Notes under the pieces: generated by a model
Database searches by the model: none
What the model was told of the DNA's origin: nothing
The model's input: only the letters and a program-made list of their open reading frames with translations
Origin: Metallyticus violacea
Taxonomy: Eukaryota > Arthropoda > Insecta > Mantodea > Metallyticidae
Assembly (NCBI GenBank): GCA_030762175.1
Contig: CM060830.1
Coordinates: 48,950,001 to 49,014,000, forward strand
Direction of reading: 5' to 3'
DNA length: 64,000 nt
Made by a program: the position numbers and the translations under genes
Shown: piece by piece, positions 1 through 11,923 of the stretch
Numbering within the stretch: position 1 is the first letter of the stretch
Layout of the letters: every line of letters begins with the position of its first letter

Positions 1-548
1 ATCACAAGTTACCAAAAAGTTCAATTACTGCATACATGGTGTAAATGATTTTTACGTGTTTTTGAACTCGTTCTTCCGAGTGGGAGAAGAGAGAAGATGC
101 GACACTAATAGGTCTGATCTGCTTGAGAGCCTGTCTCGAACTGTCCTATCACGTTACCTACGCCCACTTTAATTGCTGCATAGATGGAAGAACTCCGAAA
201 CACAATCAGATTAAAGCAAAGACCGTTTGTTTCCAGAAATGTTTACGCCACGCTAGCAAGGACATTTTTCTTTGTCCATAATGTTAGGACATTAAATTGC
301 ACTACTTCACTCAAACAATACATGGCAAGTAGGTCTTCCCATCCTGCGGATAGGTAACTAGGCAACCCTGCATTTTACAGGCGATGGGAAATGCAAGTAC
401 TCTCAAGTAAACCACAGCATTCATTACATTGTCCTAAACGGGAGTTTACCTTTATTTACTGTGTAGATATTGCTCCAGAGATACTTATATTTTTGTGTAA
501 AAGATGTTATACAAAGATTAAAATATCATTCAACGCTTTATGCTTCTC
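1..548. other. Unassigned AT-rich DNA
   Basis: I see no gene, RNA or repeat in this stretch. Short open frames here have no recognisable motifs. Confidence 0.5.
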
Positions 549-564
549 ATTTTACATTATTGTT

Positions 565-841
565 GGTCCTGGAGGTGTAGTGGTTACCATACTTGCCTCT
601 TATACCCAAGATCGAGGACCGATGGATTTTTTCGGGCGTAAAAATCCTAAGTATGGCTTCCTTCGGAAGGGAAGTAAAGCCGTGGGTCCGTGTCGTACAT
701 TTACGGCACGAAAAAGAACCTCAAGCCTGAAAGAGAGGCCTCTGAGCAAAATTTGTCGGCCGTTTCACGCCCTGATTTGAATGAGACGCTGATGATCTGA
801 GATGTTAAAGAGCTCCATAAATAAAATCAATCAAAAAATCA
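565..841 (+). mobile_element. tRNA-derived SINE, family A (copy 1)
   Basis: A tRNA-like head (A-box-like GGTGTAGTGG; the B box is eroded) is followed by a family body with the landmarks GATGGATTTTTTCGGGCG and TATGGCTTCCTTCGGAAG. The 3' end is an AAT/ATCA-rich tail. A 16-bp target-site duplication flanks it at 549-564 and 842-857 with 14 matches, which fixes both ends. At least seven copies lie in this window. SINEs do not code; the open frame across this copy is read-through. The family assignment rests on copy-to-copy comparison within the window, not on a database name. Confidence 0.9.
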
Positions 842-920
842 ATTTTACATTCTTATTATTATTCATAAGTAATCGTTTGAGCAACAACACGTAAATCATA
901 TTTAGAATTAGAGAACGAAC

Positions 921-1200
921 GAACGAATATTGTTTAACGCCCGTTTTTGCTACAGAGGCACCACAGACGATGGACACTGGTGATATATGAGATGAAATGA
1001 TATATTGGGAAAGGATTTATTTTTAAGGAAGGAAACGTTCCAGGCCTAAGTTTAGGGTACCTTCCCGGCATTTGCCATTTATGAGGACTGAGGAAAACCT
1101 GGAAAAAACCTCAGTCAGGAAGGACGGTCCGGGCGGGATTCGAACCCCAGACCTCCCGCTTACAAGTCCGCGATTTAACGAGCTTGGCCACCCGTGGCGG
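921..1200 (-). mobile_element. tRNA-derived SINE, family B (copy 1)
   Basis: Read on the minus strand, it starts with a Ser/Leu-type tRNA head (GGGTGGCC, then a B box GGTTCGAATCCCGCC). The body has CAGGTTTTCCTCAGTCCTCA and GCCTGGAACGTTTCC, and the 3' end carries the AACGGGCGTTAAAC tail. An 18-bp TSD at 903-920 and 1201-1218 (17 of 18 identical) shows retrotransposition and marks the exact ends. Family B has six longer copies and two tail-only copies in the window. Confidence 0.92.
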
Positions 1201-1528
1201 TAGAATTAGAGAACCAACCAGTATGTTCAATAAAGCACATTCTTATAGTAATTTACCACTTAATTGAAATTTGCATAATTAGGAGTTTTATATTAATAAA
1301 TATCATAAAATTGGCATTATTTCTCCCTTCCGTGCCAGAAAACAAAAAGATATACTGTTACGGGCTAGTATTTCAACTCCGAACCTTCACCGCTAAAGCC
1401 CAGCACGCGCACAGTGCAACTCAAATGATAACACGCCGAGAGGCACATTGCACGAAATCGATACAACGCAAGGGACAGGGTTTAAGCCGTCTGCATAACT
1501 TGACAATTCACAGGATGAAAGGGCTCAC

Positions 1529-2300
1529 TATGTATGTATGTATGTATGTATGTATGTATGTATGTATGTATGTATGTATGTATGTATGTATGTATGTATG
1601 TATGTATGTATGTATGTATGTATGTATGTATGTATGTATGTATGTATGTATGTATGTATGTATGTATGTATGTATGTATGTATGTATGTATGTATGTATG
1701 TATGTATGTATGTATGTATGTATGTATGTATGTATGTATGTATGTATGTATGTATGTATGTATGTATGTATGTATGTATGTATGTATGTATGTATGTATG
1801 TATGTATGTATGTATGTATGTATGTATGTATGTATGTATGTATGTATGTATGTATGTATGTATGTATGTATGTATGTATGTATGTATGTATGTATGTATG
1901 TATGTATGTATGTATGTATGTATGTATGTATGTATGTATGTATGTATGTATGTATGTATGTATGTATGTATGTATGTATGTATGTATGTATGTATGTATG
2001 TATGTATGTATGTATGTATGTATGTATGTATGTATGTATGTATGTATGTATGTATGTATGTATGTATGTATGTATGTATGTATGTATGTATGTATGTATG
2101 TATGTATGTATGTATGTATGTATGTATGTATGTATGTATGTATGTATGTATGTATGTATGTATGTATGTATGTATGTATGTATGTATGTATGTATGTATG
2201 TATGTATGTATGTATGTATGTATGTATGTATGTATGTATGTATGTATGTATGTATGTATGTATGTATGTATGTATGTATGTATGTATGTATGTATGTATA
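1529..2300. repeat. Uninterrupted (TATG)n microsatellite, about 193 units
   Basis: About 772 bp of perfect tetranucleotide repeat with no visible substitution or phase slip. It is open in several frames on both strands, giving Met-Tyr-Val-Cys or His-Thr-Tyr-Ile repeats. These are consequences of the repeat, not proteins. The left flank is unique sequence and the right flank passes into an AT-rich stretch. Confidence 0.98.
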
Positions 2301-3226
2301 TAATAAAAATAAAGTAACACTATTAACAATGTAACAAATTAACAATAATTATAAAAGCAGAAAAGAGTAAAATACTAAGAGAAAGTCGCTTGTCTTCTTG
2401 CCATAGAAGAACTCTTTGTAGTTCGAAATATAGCGATTACAAGTGTGACTTTTTCTTAGTGTTTTGTCCTTTTCTTCTTTTATAATTACTGTTAACATTA
2501 TATATATATATATATATATAAACTTAATTTTGAATACATCAAAGTATATGTAAATAACGCCACAATATATTTTATACACAGTTCCAAATATTATTTCAAA
2601 GTTCGTGTTTCAAAACACAATACTGATTAAATTTGCTTCCAGAACAAGAGGTCAATTAATAAATACCTTTAAAAATAATTCATTACAACGTATCTATGTT
2701 CAGATACAATTTCCAGAACTTCCGTGAATAGAATCCCCAGATGCACAGCGCACAAATTCCATCCATGAACCGAATATTCAAAAGATATACGCTTTGACTG
2801 GCAAGGAACAAATCAAATGATTGGAAGCAGTGTTTGCAAAGTTTATGACGTAATTCGTTTCGAAGAATGGAGCTCAAGTTTCCTCGTCGCTCCAAAACCC
2901 CCTTATCACTCTTTCTCTCGAAACAAATAACAAGCAACCTTTCTTTTTCCCTTCTTAGTTTCCCCTTCCTTCTTTATCCGTAGTTTCCATCTTCTTAACC
3001 CATTATTTATATTCAGTTTTCGCCTCATTTACTTTGTGTGAACAGCGGAATTAAACTAAGGCTAAGAAAATGTTAGAGAGAAGAAAAGGGCCGTTATAAA
3101 ATTATAAAGCTAATGAGTGGAAGAAGAAGAAGAAAGTGGAGTTTTTGGAATAAATAAGATGAAGTTTTCCCTTTCACACAACTATGAAAATATAGGCAAG
3201 GAACTCTTTAAGCGTGCAAGTATTAA
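2301..3226. other. AT-rich DNA with a (TA)n run
   Basis: A (TA)n run of about 24 bp lies at 2497-2520. I see no gene or recognisable element in the rest. Confidence 0.5.
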
Positions 3227-3825
3227 ATGCAACAAGATGGGGCGCTTTATCACACCTCCAAGCTAAAAGATTTCTTTGGTTTATTAGATCAAAATCAAAT
3301 TTCCCTCTTTCCCAACAAATTTAAATATTTTGCAGCCTTACCTTTATATAATGTAGCAATTTCTTGGAATATAAAACGGCTTTCAAATGTTCAAACAACT
3401 GACAAACGATGCTGGAGTATTTCGTTTCGGAGAAAGTAAGAGATGTCTTTAGTGTTAAAAGTGCAGAAGTTTAATGTTAACATCTTCTATAATTGATCGG
3501 AACAAAAATCGATGACTGCCCATCAATACATGACGGAATTGCGTCACATATTTGGTCCCAGAATTATTCACCCTGATTTATGGCCTAGTCGTTCCTCCAA
3601 TCTTATGCTTTGCGAGTTTTATTTTTGGGAGATGCTGAAAAATAATATATTCAACTAACTATGCACACTGGAGGAATTTAAAGCAAACATTCGAAACAAA
3701 GTTCGGCCCATTAGTGGTGTGGAACTGATGCGCGTTAGTGATAATTTCCTAAGAAGATGCGGACTGTGCGTTAGGGAAAATGGGCAACATTTCGAACATA
3801 TAAGGAAAGTGAGTACCAAATTCTG
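3227..3825 (+). pseudogene. Relic of a DUF4817-type DDE transposase (Tc1/mariner superfamily)
   Basis: At 3227 a short frame starts QQDGALYHTS, like the second catalytic block of these transposases (usually QDGA..H). After unrelated sequence, 3540-3810 can be read across frames as a C-terminal part: a PRSSDLTLC-like block (the third catalytic Asp region), then FYFWEMLKNN-like residues, EEFKANIRNKVRPISG, DNFLRRCGLCVRENGQHFEHI. The last block matches the usual C-terminal Leu-Arg-Arg-Cys...Asn-Gly-x-His-x-Glu motif of the family. Frameshifts and stops make it dead. I see no terminal repeats, so the ends are approximate. Family level is secure; the exact clade is inference. Confidence 0.7.
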
Positions 3826-6296
3826 TTAATTAATATGCAGTACTTCAGTTTTAACTTTGTTAAATGATAAACGTACATTACTCATCCAAAATGTATTTAA
3901 TTATTAAAGGAAAATGAGTGCAGATATTATTATTACTATCATTATTATCTTTTGTTTCCCTCACTAGGGCGGCTCCGCGAGCCTGTGGTTCGTCATTTGC
4001 TTTTCAGTATTGCCAACACACATAAGTTTACCATATAGTAATGTTCCACTATATAATATATGTTTCACCACTAGGGCTATTCACTATTTGAGTGATTTCA
4101 CGTTTGTTTTTCAGAGCTGCCAACCCAACCCAACCGTTTTACGATGTACCAACATGTTCACATCTTTTTCGAATAGGAGGTGAGAGTAGGCCGTCAGGCC
4201 GTAGCGAGTCGTGGTAAAAAAGCTACTCGAACTTACCCGATATTCGCTCTAGGTTAGTGTGTGTGTGTCTGCGTTGCTCACTAATTCCATTTTTTCGATT
4301 GTAGCACTGCTAGCATGGATGCATTCGTTTGTTTTCACACGTCACTATATTTCAACATGGCCATGTACAAGTTTTGTATGTAAATGACGCAAAGTCTAAA
4401 AGTGGATATTTTGCTGTACCCATTATTCCACCTGTATTTTATTTGCTACATTGAAATTCGTTACTATATCTAGTAATACTGTCTGCATCTTTTATTTTAG
4501 GTAACTTTTTACATGTTTTATAAAATTTTCTCTTATTCACCGTTATCTCTTACATTTTTAGCGTATTTCTTACTACTTTGTTGGTACAATCTCCGCCTGG
4601 AACCCATCATTTGTCACTATATGTTCTCATTTACATTCTTGCCTTCAGATAACCCCCATAGCAAATTGTGGCGATCTCTGGAAAGAATTCAATTGCATAG
4701 GTTAGCTCTTAAACATTTTGAGTATGAAACCGCCGAAAGGCTGTTGGCAAACTACGTCCATGGTCATTAAAGCATGGAATAAGCCCGATATGAGTTTGCA
4801 GGTAATACCATTTCCCCCCAGTAATGTAATATCCTTTTACTTACGTTGAAAATATTAAATTCAATCACAACAATTAACAACAACTCATTTTTAACGTCAT
4901 GAGGCCAGTGGTTTAGAAAATATGAGCAATTAAATTTACAATTTACTTTTTAAACCCCCCATAGAACCTTGAACTGTACACAGCTCACCTTTAAAGCCCA
5001 TACATTTTTTACATTGCAGGCAATATAAAAAGTTTCGAACCTGAAATTGGTCGACTGGAAGGGTGGGCTGCGTTTGTCTTGTTGTGACGTAGAAAAATTG
5101 CAATAGAATACTACCGTTAACTTGTATAGTAATAATTAATTACAGTTCCTGGATTTAATCACGGTGATCTCGATAAATCATCGAGTGGCCGATCATTAAA
5201 CCCTCTCTCCCCGCTAGGCCTTCCATTGCTCCACCCAACACATTGATCCCAGCCGGCTTTGCGCAGTGCTCATCCCAAATCCCGGCAACTCTTTCTCCTC
5301 TCCGGCACGCTGTTAGTTTTTGTGACCAGCCTTTCTAATTGAAGTTACCAACACACAGTAGTGTCCCTGCATTCTTCCTGGAGATCACTGTAAAGCTCTT
5401 TACCTTCGAAAAACTGCGACAATGTCATTCTTCTCAACAGCGAGGCAATTTTCGTTTCTGTTCATCCACTTTAACTTCTTTATCCTCTTAACTCTGTTCG
5501 TAAGAGCTGTGATGTGTTCCAGAATTCCTCTAAACACTGTAATAGTCGAACGAAAAGCAATGTCTCTGTTATCGTTACACGTGATGGGATGGAAACATTT
5601 TAACAGAAATAACTTCGAGAATGTACCATCGTATTACTTTTAGTGATTGCCAAACATGATCAATAAATAACTCGATACACTTCTGTCAACAATAAACAAA
5701 TTTCGTTTCATGCCAATTGCTATATTTTTGCTTTCTATGCCTCCTTCTTATAATTTTCATTATTGCAACTTTATGCAGTGTTATGGTTTTCTTTTTTCAT
5801 TGTAGAAATCTGCTTATGGTAACAGTCTAAGATTTTCTGGAAATAAGGCTAAATAACATTCAAAAAAGAAAATTTTAAAGACATTTATGACCTCAAAAGA
5901 TCAGTCACTATATGATAATAGTTTTGCAACTTTTTAGGTTTCCAATAAAGTCGTGAAAAAGGTTTCACATTACTTGAACGGCTGCTAGTTCGTGTATGTT
6001 AAGAAAGAAGTTTTGGCAATTTTTTTTAAAAAAAAACATACTTTGAATTTATAAAGATGGAATCACACAAAAGTTTTAAATAACTGTGACGAATCGTGGC
6101 TAAAGGTAGACTGGTTTGTTAAAATTAATGGAAAATCTAATTTTAAACCACGAAAATGACTCTTGTTATGATTCGTAAAATATTTTCATATTCAAAATGA
6201 CGGTAAGTTAGAATGATGATTCAATTAAATTACAAGAAATATTAAAATAAACTTTAAAAGAAAAAGTTAATGTTCTATTAATCACATTTAAATATC
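3826..6296. other. Unassigned DNA, no supported gene
   Basis: The region holds two short open frames, 4513-4770 (85 aa) and 5422-5643 (73 aa). Both are hydrophobic at the N-terminus but show no recognised domain. A short (GT)n lies near 4256-4267. I would not call a gene here. Confidence 0.45.
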
Positions 6297-6569
6297 GCTA
6301 CGGGTGGCCGAGGTCGTTAAGGCGCGGACTCCTGAGCGGGAGGTCTGGGGTTCGATTCCCGCCAGGAACGTCCTCCCTGTTTTCCAGGTTTTCCTCAGTC
6401 CTCATAAATGGTCAAATGCCGGGGAGGTACCATAAACTTAAGCCTGGAACGTTTCCTTCCTTAAAAAAAAATTCTTTCTCAATATATCAATTTATTTCGT
6501 GTATCGTCAGTGTCCACCGCCTGTGGCGCCTCAGTAGTAAAAACGGGCGTTAAACCACATAAAAAAATA
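6297..6569 (+). mobile_element. SINE family B (copy 2)
   Basis: Full-length copy: a CGGGTGGCCGAGGTCGTTAA head, B box GGTTCGATTCCCGCC, the TTTTCCAGGTTTTCCTCAGT body block, and the AAACGGGCGTTAAAC tail followed by an A-rich run. A clear TSD is not visible, so it is probably an older insertion. Confidence 0.9.
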
Positions 6570-8754
6570 AGTATATCTATTATATTCTCTGGTTCACTTT
6601 CTCTGCAAATGTCTCAATCATGTTCAAATAAATTCTGTTCGTTTCACTAAACGTTTTACCCTTCATTTCCATATAATTCTTGTAAGAACCGCGCCGTTCC
6701 GCTGCGGTTGCGCGTAAATTAAAATTAAGAATGTTTAAATAACGGCTTTAAATATTACCACAGTATAACTAAAATTGGTAAAATAGTATATTTTAAATTT
6801 ATATCGTCCGCATCCCGGCTCTTATGTTAGATTTCAAGTTCTACAAAATCTCAGAATAGAACAGATATAAATCGTCTATCCGGAAACGAGAGCCTTGAGG
6901 GGAAATCCCTATGTTAACTTCGGAAGTGATTTTGTTGACCAACGTTCTAAACTTAAAATCTGAACCAATAGATTCAAAATTCTTTTCACAATATCATGAC
7001 ATGCAGTTCTGAAAGGACGCAATTGATGTGCAAGTATGTGAAGTATTTAAAATAACTTTACATAGAAAAAATCCTTGCTCTAAAAGTCAACTGTAGAATC
7101 ATTTTTGCGAGTGAAAGCAGGAAATAGATACAGAAAGCTAAGAGAGGCAAGTACGGCTTAAGTAAGGATGCCGCGGGCTATGGTATGCCTAGTAGCCTAG
7201 ATATGAAAAAATGAGCGTACAAGATTTATAACTAAAGCCACTATATTTCTAACCTAAACGCATGATCCACACCGGGGAACGTATTTTCGATTCAGCTATC
7301 AAACTTTATATCTTTAAAAGAGCAAAATATGCGCATAAATGCATTGAAGTCTTTCTTTCTGCATTAAACTGCACAAGATTCGTTAACTGCAGCATTTGTA
7401 TATCATTCAACATTCCCGCAATTGATTGTGTGTGTCTATTAGGTATCTGCGGTTAAATCCATGTCACTTCTGCATTATTATCAGGCAATAGAGAGATTCA
7501 ACCACATAATTGAACTGGTAATTGAAGTTAGCAGGACAGTCCGTGGATGGATGGTCCTTTTCCCTTTAAATCGGGGAAGAGAAGCGAGCGAGTAGAAACG
7601 GGAAGAGGAAAAGGAAAGCAATCGTTTGTATTGTGGAGGGAAAACAAGCTTTACAGGCATAAAACACTTTGACCAAAGAGCAAATTGGATTTTCCTCAAT
7701 GGTCAGCACTACCACAGCGACCGGCATGTGCGTGCGTGTGGGGTATCGAACTGTGGACCACTGCATAGAATCTTGTATGCTTTGTGGCAGGCCTGCCCAG
7801 CCGTAAAACGTGGCCGGCCGGTCGGCAATTACAGGGTTTCGTTTGAACTACGAATAAGGCAACCCCTGTCTTTTCCCGGCGTTTTAATGAAACGGGCTCC
7901 ACACTGCGAAATTTCCTTTCTGCCAGAGGCGTAGTGAGATTTCGTTTAGTGAATGGAACAACAACTCTCTCGTTTTATAACTAGCAATAGCCTAATTAAG
8001 AACAAAAATCGAGACCCTACGCGCTTTCTAAACCTACTACTTCAAAAAGAATTATAGCGTGTACCGAAATATCCACAACTAACATTCCTTTAGTGTGTTT
8101 CAGTTCTTCAATGAGATTATGGCGAATATAATATAGTATCCACGTTTTATGACAGCAATGCGAAACAAATAGAGATTATTTGTGTTGAACAAAAACAGTG
8201 GAAAACGGGTTTCAAACCTAGGACGTGTTTGTGTGTGTGTGTGTGTTTTTTTTTTTTTTAATTCATTTGAGATATGTTTATCAAATGTTTCACTCTTCGC
8301 CTTTTCTTCAAGCGACCACAAATGGTTAAAAATGTAGGCCTGAGTTCTTTGACACGTTTTGATTAGTTTGACGTACGCATTGATTTCCAAACGATCTAAT
8401 AGAAATGTCGGAGTTAATTAGTAATGCTGATCACTTCAAATACAACTTGGATCACATACAAAAGTATTTCTTTCCTCTTTCCTTCGACAGATATCATGAC
8501 ATCAAACACCACGCCGCTGGCAATAAATTCATTATCTCTTTATTACAGATGCTTCATAGTTATTAGCTCAAAAGACATCACAGGCAGAAATTACCTAGTG
8601 ATTGACGTTTCTGCTGTCATGTGGCCGCGCCAGCACGTTGTTTCCACATCCCGTCACCAACGGCTGCACTCCAAGATCATCATCTTCCTGCTCCTCTTTG
8701 CTGTCGATTTCCAATTTCCAAATTCTTCTCGTGCTTTTGATTTTCCTTTACGTT
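6570..8754. other. Unassigned DNA; partial repeat at about 7060-7250
   Basis: The segment at about 7060-7250 shares two blocks with 52360-52560 (one around AATCCTTGCTCTAAAAGTCAAC split by substitutions, one around ACAAGATTTATAACTAAAG), so it is a dispersed repeat copy. 7540-7930 is richer in G+C and has open frames on both strands with no recognised domain. A (GT)n plus T-run sits at 8225-8260. No gene is supported. Confidence 0.45.
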
Positions 8755-10334
8755 CGAGGGTAGGTTCATACGTTTACAGCCTAACCATTTTGTAGGTATG
8801 ATGAAGACAAAAACTACATTTCACTTTTCAATAAAGCTACCCTTTATTGCAATACAATTCTCACGTCTTTGAATTAACATTTCTAACCACTCCCCCCTCA
8901 AATAGTCAGAAGTCTTGTATGCAAAATGGGCATAACAGCATTCATCACTTCTTCGTCACACTTAAATTTCCTTCCTCGAAGTTCCTTCTTAAGTTTTAAG
9001 AAGAGGAAACAGTCACTGGGAGATAGATCTGGCTTGTAGGGTGGATGGTCGATCTCCATGAAGCAACATTTCTTCACAATTTCCTTTGCAACAAGAGTTG
9101 TGTGCACAGGTGCATTGTCGTTAAGAAGGCGCACACCACCACTTTCACCGCCACGGGTGGCCGAGGTCGTTAAGGTACGGACTCGTGAGCGGGAGGTCTG
9201 CGGTTCGAATCCCGCCAGGACCGTCCTCCCTGACTGGGGTTTTTTCCAGGTTTTCCTCAGTCTTCATAACTGGCAAATGCCGGGGAGGTACCTAAACTTA
9301 GGCCTGGAACGGTTCCTTCCTTAAAAAAAAAAAAAAAAAAAAAATATCCTTTCCCAATTTATCATTTCATCTCATGTATCATCAGTGTCCACCGCCTGTG
9401 GTGCCTCAGTAGTAAAAACGGGCGTTAAACACTACTCAAAAAAAAAAACCACCACTTTCCTCATCTTTTCTCTCTGATGGAAGCACGTAGTCTGTGCAGT
9501 AGGCCAGCATAGTGCTCCTCAATTACTGTGGTGTTCCTCTCCTTGAAGTCAATGAAGAGTATTCCTTCACAGTCCCAAAATATTGTGATCATGATCTTCT
9601 TGCTTGATTGAGTGACCTTGGCCTTTAGAGGCGGTACTTCGCCAGAGTTACGTCACTCCATTGATTCTCTTTTGGACAAGGGATCATAGTAGAGGACCAT
9701 AGTTTCATCTCCTGTAACAATGGTTTGCAGAACTTCTCTCTCGTTGCCACGGCAGAGCTCCAAAAATGTCTGACAACAGATGATTCGTTACTGCTTTTGG
9801 ACTGAGGAAAGAAGTTTAGGCACCCATCTTGCATTAACTTTATTCATGTTTAAATGTTCAGGGATAATTCGAAGGACTGTTGTTTTAGAAAGGCCCAGCC
9901 TTGCTGCTATTTCTGTAACTTTGAGCCACCGGTCTTCCATAATTTCTCCTTCCACAAGAGCAATGTTTTCAGGAGTAAGCACCTCCAAGGGCCGATCTGC
10001 ACGCTCTTCGTCTTCAATGCTTTCTCGACCCACTCGAAAAAGTTTGGCTCATTCACTTACGAGAGAATATGAGGGGATGCTTCCCCATATACACCGTCCA
10101 ATTGCTGTTTAACTTCATTTGGAGTGTCATTCTTTTGTGAAGAACTTAATAACAGCTCGATACTCCATTTTGAACATGTCATATTCTTCTATACATAGTC
10201 TTCTTTATGCAACTATATCTGAACAAATGAACACAGCGAGATTGAGGTTACAACTGCAATTCATTTACAGAAAAGGGTTTTGTGAAAGCGATAACCCTTA
10301 TCGGCGAGGCCGGAAACTTATGGACCTACCCTCG
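8755..10334 (-). mobile_element. Mariner (DD34D) element, decayed, split by a SINE
   Basis: Terminal inverted repeats (TIRs) begin CGAGGGTAGGT at 8755 and mirror at 10334. Removing the nested SINE and one TSD copy leaves about 1.27 kb, the usual mariner length. On the minus strand the transposase is visible in pieces. The helix-turn-helix and linker part (10033-9788) has the block RLGLSKTTVLRII and a WVPKLL version of the mariner WVPHEL motif. The catalytic part (9134-8898) has NDNAPVHT and YKPDLSPSD, giving the second and third Asp with DD34D spacing. Frameshifts and the SINE at 9147 disable it. It is the same family as 53471-54751 and 55430-56762. The flanking TA has decayed. Confidence 0.92.
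9147..9447 (+). mobile_element. SINE family B (copy 3), nested in mariner
   Basis: Full-length copy with an internal A-run. It is flanked by a perfect 12-bp TSD ACCACCACTTTC at 9135-9146 and 9448-9459. The duplicated bases are mariner transposase sequence just beyond the NDNAPVHT block, so the SINE landed after the mariner. Confidence 0.96.
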
Positions 10335-10635
10335 TGTATTTACAACAGTGTTTTTATGCAAAAATAAAGCCACATTGTACGGAATTAGAGGGCTTCCATT
10401 ATTCCTTTGTTTTTCAAAACATTCGCTAAGGGCACGTGCAAATTTCCGAGCTTGGCTTCTAATAATTATGCCTTTTCTAACGCACGCCCTTTGCCTTTAT
10501 CATACCTAATAGTCGTTTTATCACAATAAATCTATGTTTAATATAAGAGCAATGTTCGCGAAAAATCAAAAACAAAAACAAAATAATAAAACAGTAAATA
10601 TTAAAATATCTAACACTTTAAATTGTTGTTTATCG
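10335..10635. other. Unassigned DNA
   Basis: AT-rich sequence; I see no gene or classified repeat. Confidence 0.45.
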
Positions 10636-10880
10636 GAACCCTACAGAATACAAAGCATAACCACTACACTTAATAAGATACTTGCATACGAAAAATTAGA
10701 CCAGTGCTCGCACTTGAAAACGCGTTGTTACTGCGTAATGTCCGTTAACTGTTAACTGTGGAATGCCGATGATGTTTTGCCTCTGACGATAAGACGAGCC
10801 TCTCGCCAGCTGAGTCGCCGGCCCACACCCCACTCAAATGTCAATTGCAAAGTAATTTCTCGATCATGTACACCACTGTC
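10636..10880 (+). repeat. Dispersed repeat of unknown class (partner inverted at 51131-51390)
   Basis: Shares ordered blocks with the reverse complement of 51131-51390: CCTACAGAAT, ATAACCACTACACTTAATAA (one mismatch to the partner), TTGAAAACGCG, and the longest, GACGAGCCTCTCGCCAGCTG followed by AGTCGCCGGC. No coding motif or terminal repeat is visible. Ends are approximate. Confidence 0.7.
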
Positions 10881-11283
10881 TTTCGGCTGTTATATTGAGG
10901 GAAATGCTGTTTCATGGGGGTTTCAAATTAATGTTCTACTCTTTTGCGACGCATATGCAAGGTAAAAAAAGGAAAAAGAACCATGTGTCAGAATTGTACA
11001 ATGTCATCTAATCGTAAATTCGCATTTGTACGTTCTCTGATCGTAAACTGCATCTCATGTAAGGAAAACAAACACATCATCTAGTTAAAGGGCAGTACAA
11101 ATATGCTCTTAGCAATATTACACACCCTTCTTATATTAGTACAATGTGGCATTGTTAAGCGAGAGTATTATGCAACCAATAATGGCTCACTGCTTGTCAA
11201 ATAAATTTCTTACGTTCTTGTAAACATATGGATAAAAATATGACACATTTTCAGTTTTCTCTCCTCCGTTTGCAAATCATATA
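10881..11283. other. Unassigned DNA
   Basis: No gene or repeat recognised. Confidence 0.45.
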
Positions 11284-11923
11284 CCGGGGCCGCTGAAACT
11301 TTGCACTTGACAGCTACATTTTGAGTTGATAACCGTACATTAACAAGTGAGGAATGCTATCCGTTGCAACTGCTGAGCAAATTACAGTGTAATATTATCG
11401 GTCAGCAGGTCATCGCGACTCACGTCTCGTAGAAGTTACTGTGTTGCCGGTTTTTCTTATTGTCTTATTGTATGTACAGCTGATTTCTGTTACGTGTTTG
11501 AATTGAGTTATTGTGATTAATTGAAATAGTTAATTTTTAGTAGTTAGAAAGTGTTCTAAAGACGTCATTTGCAGATTTATACCTAATCACTTGCGTCAAG
11601 AACTACACGGACGCAAATTGTTGTTACAGAAGGCACATCTCATAACCGCTATAAGTTTTTTCCTACTTAAAATCATGAACAAATATCTACACGGTCGTTC
11701 TCTCACTGTCGAAAGTTTTTATTATGCTTAAATTACTAAGCATCAATTCTGAAGCAAAGTAATTCATTATTACGTACACTTAATATACGTTTACGAAGCG
11801 ACATTAAAAACTTTACAATATTATCCGTTAAACGATGGTAGCTGTTGCAACTTCGCAATCGCAGTTTAGCCAACATTACGTGAATTAACGCAAACTGTCA
11901 AGTGTAACGTTTCAGTGGCGGGC
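11284..11923. mobile_element. MITE-like element with ~29-bp terminal inverted repeats
   Basis: The left end at about 11286-11313 ends in CTGAAACTTTGCACTTGACAG. The right end at about 11895-11923 reads CTGTCAAGTGTAACGTTTCA and then GTGGCGGGC, its inverted complement with a few mismatches. A further inverted GTTGCAACT block lies inside. The ~640 bp between have no coding capacity, as expected of a non-autonomous DNA transposon. The target duplication is not clear, so the superfamily is undecided. Confidence 0.6.

Noticed and set aside
565..640. Functional tRNA gene in the SINE heads
   Set aside because: Heads continue into the conserved SINE body, lack a complete cloverleaf and are flanked by TSDs at the SINE ends.
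391..780. 129-aa frame across SINE copy 1, and similar frames at 21333-21617, 22762-22992, 26209-26454 and 35234-35581
   Set aside because: All cross family A SINEs and share residues only because the SINE is repeated.
1194..2345. Long open frames of Met-Tyr-Val-Cys or His-Thr-Tyr-Ile repeats
   Set aside because: They are translations of the TATG microsatellite in several frames and both strands, with no independent coding evidence.
7626..7934. 102-aa frame in a GC-richer patch
   Set aside because: Open frames exist on both strands and none shows a domain or splice-site support.
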